Assembly: GCA_015655225.1 (NCBI GenBank)
Contig: JAATFK010000133.1
Location: forward strand, 1 to 8,213
Origin: Solirubrobacterales bacterium
GTDB taxonomy: Bacteria; Actinomycetota; Thermoleophilia; Solirubrobacterales; Solirubrobacteraceae
Length of the DNA: 8,213 nucleotides
Direction: 5' to 3'
Below, piece after piece: positions 6,450-8,213 of the stretch (position 1 is the first letter of the stretch; every line of letters begins with the position of its first letter). Position numbers and translations under genes: made by a program. Under the pieces are notes generated by a model that made no database searches, was not told the origin of the DNA, and saw nothing but the letters and a program-made list of their open reading frames with translations.

Positions 6450-8213
6450 GCCGCCTCGCTCGACGGGTCGCCGGCCTCGGTCGACAGGCTCGGCAGGACG
6501 CGATCCAGCCAGGCCGGGAAGGCCCAGTTCGCCGGGCCGATCAGGTGCATGATCGCCGGGACCAGCATGCTGCGGATCACGAGCGCGTCGACGAAGACGG
6601 AGAAGCCGAGGCCGAAGCCGAACTCCTTCAGGATCTGCTCGCCGCTCAGCAGGAAGGAGCCGAAGACGAGGACCATGATGAACGCGGCGGCGACGATGAT
6701 CCGGCCGCTCTTCGCCTGACCGGTCGTGATCGCCTCGTGGTTGCGGACCGTCCCGGGGCGGCTCCCCGCTCGCCACTCCTCCTGGATGCGGGAGACGAGG
6801 TAGATCTCGTAGTCGGTCGAGAGGCCGAACAGGACCGAGAACATCAGGACCGGGATGAACGCGTCGATCGGGCTCGTCTCCGAGAGCCCGAGCAGCGAGC
6901 CGCCCCAGCCGAGGTTGAAGACCGCGTTGAGCGCGCCGAGGGCGGCGGCGATCGAGAGCAGGTTCATGATCGACGCGACGAGCGGGATCAGCAGGCTGCG
7001 GAACACCGCCGTCAGCAGCAGGAACGCGAGCAGCACCACGACCGCGATGAAGACCGGCAGCTTCGTCGTCAGCACGTGGGAGAAGTCGATGTCGGTCGCG
7101 GTGACGCCGCCGACGTGGGCCGCGAGCCCGGTGCCGGTCTCCGCGCCGGGGATCACGTCGTCGCGCAGGTGGTTCACCAGGCTGACGGTCTGCTTCGCCT
7201 GCGGACTGGTCGTGGGATAGAGGGTCGCGAGCACGACGCTCCCGTCGGGCGAGGTCACCGCCGGCGTGACGGAGGCGACCCCGGGCGTGCGGGCCGCGGT
7301 CTTCAGGAGCCGGCCGAACGCCGCCTTGTCGGCGGGAGCGCCGGCGGCGCCGACGAGCTCCAACGGCCCGCTGACGCCCGGCCCGAAGCCCTTCGAGTGC
7401 GCGACGTACGCCTGGTGCGTCGTCGAGCCGGACGGGTCGGTGGAGGCGTCGGAGGAGCCGAGCCGCAGGGTGAGGATCGGCAGTGCGATCACCACGACGA
7501 GGAGCAGCGCGGCGACGGTCACGAACCGCTTGTGGGTCTCGATCGCCCGTGTCCACCGCAGCCAGAAGCCGCCGACCTCCTCGGCACGGGGCCCGTGCGC
7601 GGCGAGCGCGGCGCGCTCGCGGCGGGAGAGGACCTTCGGCCCGAGGAAGCCGAGCATCGCGGGCAGGAACGTGAGCGAGGTCGCCATCGTCAGCGCGACC
7701 GCGATCGCGGAGGAGATCGAGAGCCCGTAGAGGAACGTGACCCCGAGCGCGAACTGGCCCAGCAGCGCGATGCAGACGGTGCTGCCCGCGAACAGGACCG
7801 TGCGCCCGGAGGTGTTGACCGCCTGCGCGGCCGCGTCCTCGTAGGAGAGCCCGGCCTTCACGCCGCTGCGGTGGCGGCTGATGATGAACAGCCCGTAGTC
7901 GACGCCGACACCGAGGCCGATCAGCACGGCGAGGTCGGTGGAGACGCTGGCGACGTCCATCGCGTGGGTCAGCAGGCTGATCAGCGAGGTCGCGATCACG
8001 AGCGCGAGCCCGGCGGTCAGCAGCGGCATCAGCGAGGCCGCCAGCGCGCCGCCGAAGACGATCAGGAGGATGACGAGCGCGGCGCCGACTCCGACCGCCA
8101 CCGACAGTCCGGGACCGGCGTCCTCCTCGTTCGTGATCGCCTGCCCGCCGAGCGCGACGCGGAGGTTCGCGCCGTCGCCCGACTCGGCCGCCGCGACGAG
8201 CAGCTTCGCGTGC
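6446..8213 (-). CDS. MMPL/RND-family membrane transporter (5' truncated by window)
   Basis: The frame is open from the window edge to TGA at 6448-6446, giving 588 visible residues of a protein usually 700-750 aa long. About the first 130-170 residues (first helix and part of the first extracytoplasmic loop) are missing. The GTG at 8101 is internal, because upstream codons continue with family-like sequence (ALGGQAITNEEDAG). Two RND repeats are visible. The first helix bundle carries GLGVGVDYGLFIISRHR (Asp near visible residue 105) and the second LFGLSTDYEIYLVSRIQEEW (Asp near 467). These are the paired motifs of MMPL proteins that include proton-relay acids. An extracytoplasmic loop of about 135 residues (roughly 250-385) lies between them, with AAHVGGVTATDIDFS near its end. 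It likely uses the proton gradient to export a lipid or hydrophobic compound; the substrate is unknown. It is the upstream gene of a two-gene unit with the small membrane protein. Confidence 0.93.
   Translation of the reverse strand, partial: HAKLLVAAAESGDGANLRVALGGQAITNEEDAGPGLSVAVGVGAALVILLIVFGGALAASLMPLLTAGLALVIATSLISLLTHAMDVASVSTDLAVLIGLGVGVDYGLFIISRHRSGVKAGLSYEDAAAQAVNTSGRTVLFAGSTVCIALLGQFALGVTFLYGLSISSAIAVALTMATSLTFLPAMLGFLGPKVLSRRERAALAAHGPRAEEVGGFWLRWTRAIETHKRFVTVAALLLVVVIALPILTLRLGSSDASTDPSGSTTHQAYVAHSKGFGPGVSGPLELVGAAGAPADKAAFGRLLKTAARTPGVASVTPAVTSPDGSVVLATLYPTTSPQAKQTVSLVNHLRDDVIPGAETGTGLAAHVGGVTATDIDFSHVLTTKLPVFIAVVVLLAFLLLTAVFRSLLIPLVASIMNLLSIAAALGALNAVFNLGWGGSLLGLSETSPIDAFIPVLMFSVLFGLSTDYEIYLVSRIQEEWRAGSRPGTVRNHEAITTGQAKSGRIIVAAAFIMVLVFGSFLLSGEQILKEFGFGLGFSVFVDALVIRSMLVPAIMHLIGPANWAFPAWLDRVLPSLSTEAGDPSSEAA

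Noticed and set aside
8099..8101. GTG as the start of the transporter
   Set aside because: The frame remains open to the window edge with family-typical sequence upstream (ALGGQAITNEEDAG), and the visible part is too short for an MMPL protein. The GTG is an internal valine.
1..8213. tRNA, rRNA, CRISPR, insertion sequence, toxin-antitoxin, phage or defence system
   Set aside because: I looked on both strands and saw no repeat arrays, transposase or integrase motifs, tRNA-like cloverleaf or defence-type domains. The window reads as ordinary metabolic and transport chromosome.

Overview
The window is strongly GC-rich bacterial DNA. Its coding style favours G/C at third codon positions, uses GTG and ATG starts and packs genes with 4-base overlaps. 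It encodes an MmyB-type regulator and an MMPL-type transporter. This points to a high-GC actinobacterium, perhaps of the Solirubrobacterales/Thermoleophilia kind (Conexibacter- or Patulibacter-like). The phylum is an inference from composition and gene families; the order is a guess. Genes fill nearly everything, and the only real intergenic space is about 100 bases (5058-5159).

Region 1 (1-4209, + strand) is a glycolate-to-malate operon. It holds the 3' end of glcD, then glcE, glcF and a type-A malate synthase (aceB). The junctions are a GTGA overlap, a 6-base gap and an ATGA overlap. The three Glc subunits should form the membrane-associated glycolate oxidase/dehydrogenase (FAD and Fe-S) that makes glyoxylate. 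Malate synthase then condenses glyoxylate with acetyl-CoA to malate. Unlike the E. coli glc operon, the malate synthase is isoform A rather than G, and glcG and a permease are absent from the visible part.

Region 2 (4206-5936) is a divergent pair. An XRE-family regulator with an MmyB-like ligand-binding domain lies on the - strand, and a short-chain dehydrogenase/reductase (SDR) on the + strand. Their shared 102-base gap carries a clear TATAGT -10 element for the regulator and two small inverted repeats that could be operators. Both genes look leaderless or nearly so. The regulator and aceB converge on one CTAG palindrome that supplies both stop codons.

Region 3 (5961-8213, - strand) is an MMPL/RND-family membrane transporter whose 5' end lies beyond the window. 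It overlaps by ATGA a small five-helix membrane protein resembling DUF1453/CcdC-like proteins. That small gene has an unusual cluster in which all five arginines of its first loop are encoded by AGA.

No RNA genes, mobile elements, CRISPR arrays, integrase sites or origins were seen. The content is mostly ordinary chromosomal metabolism and transport. The points worth a second look are the glcDEF-aceB arrangement, the regulator-SDR control region and the AGA cluster.
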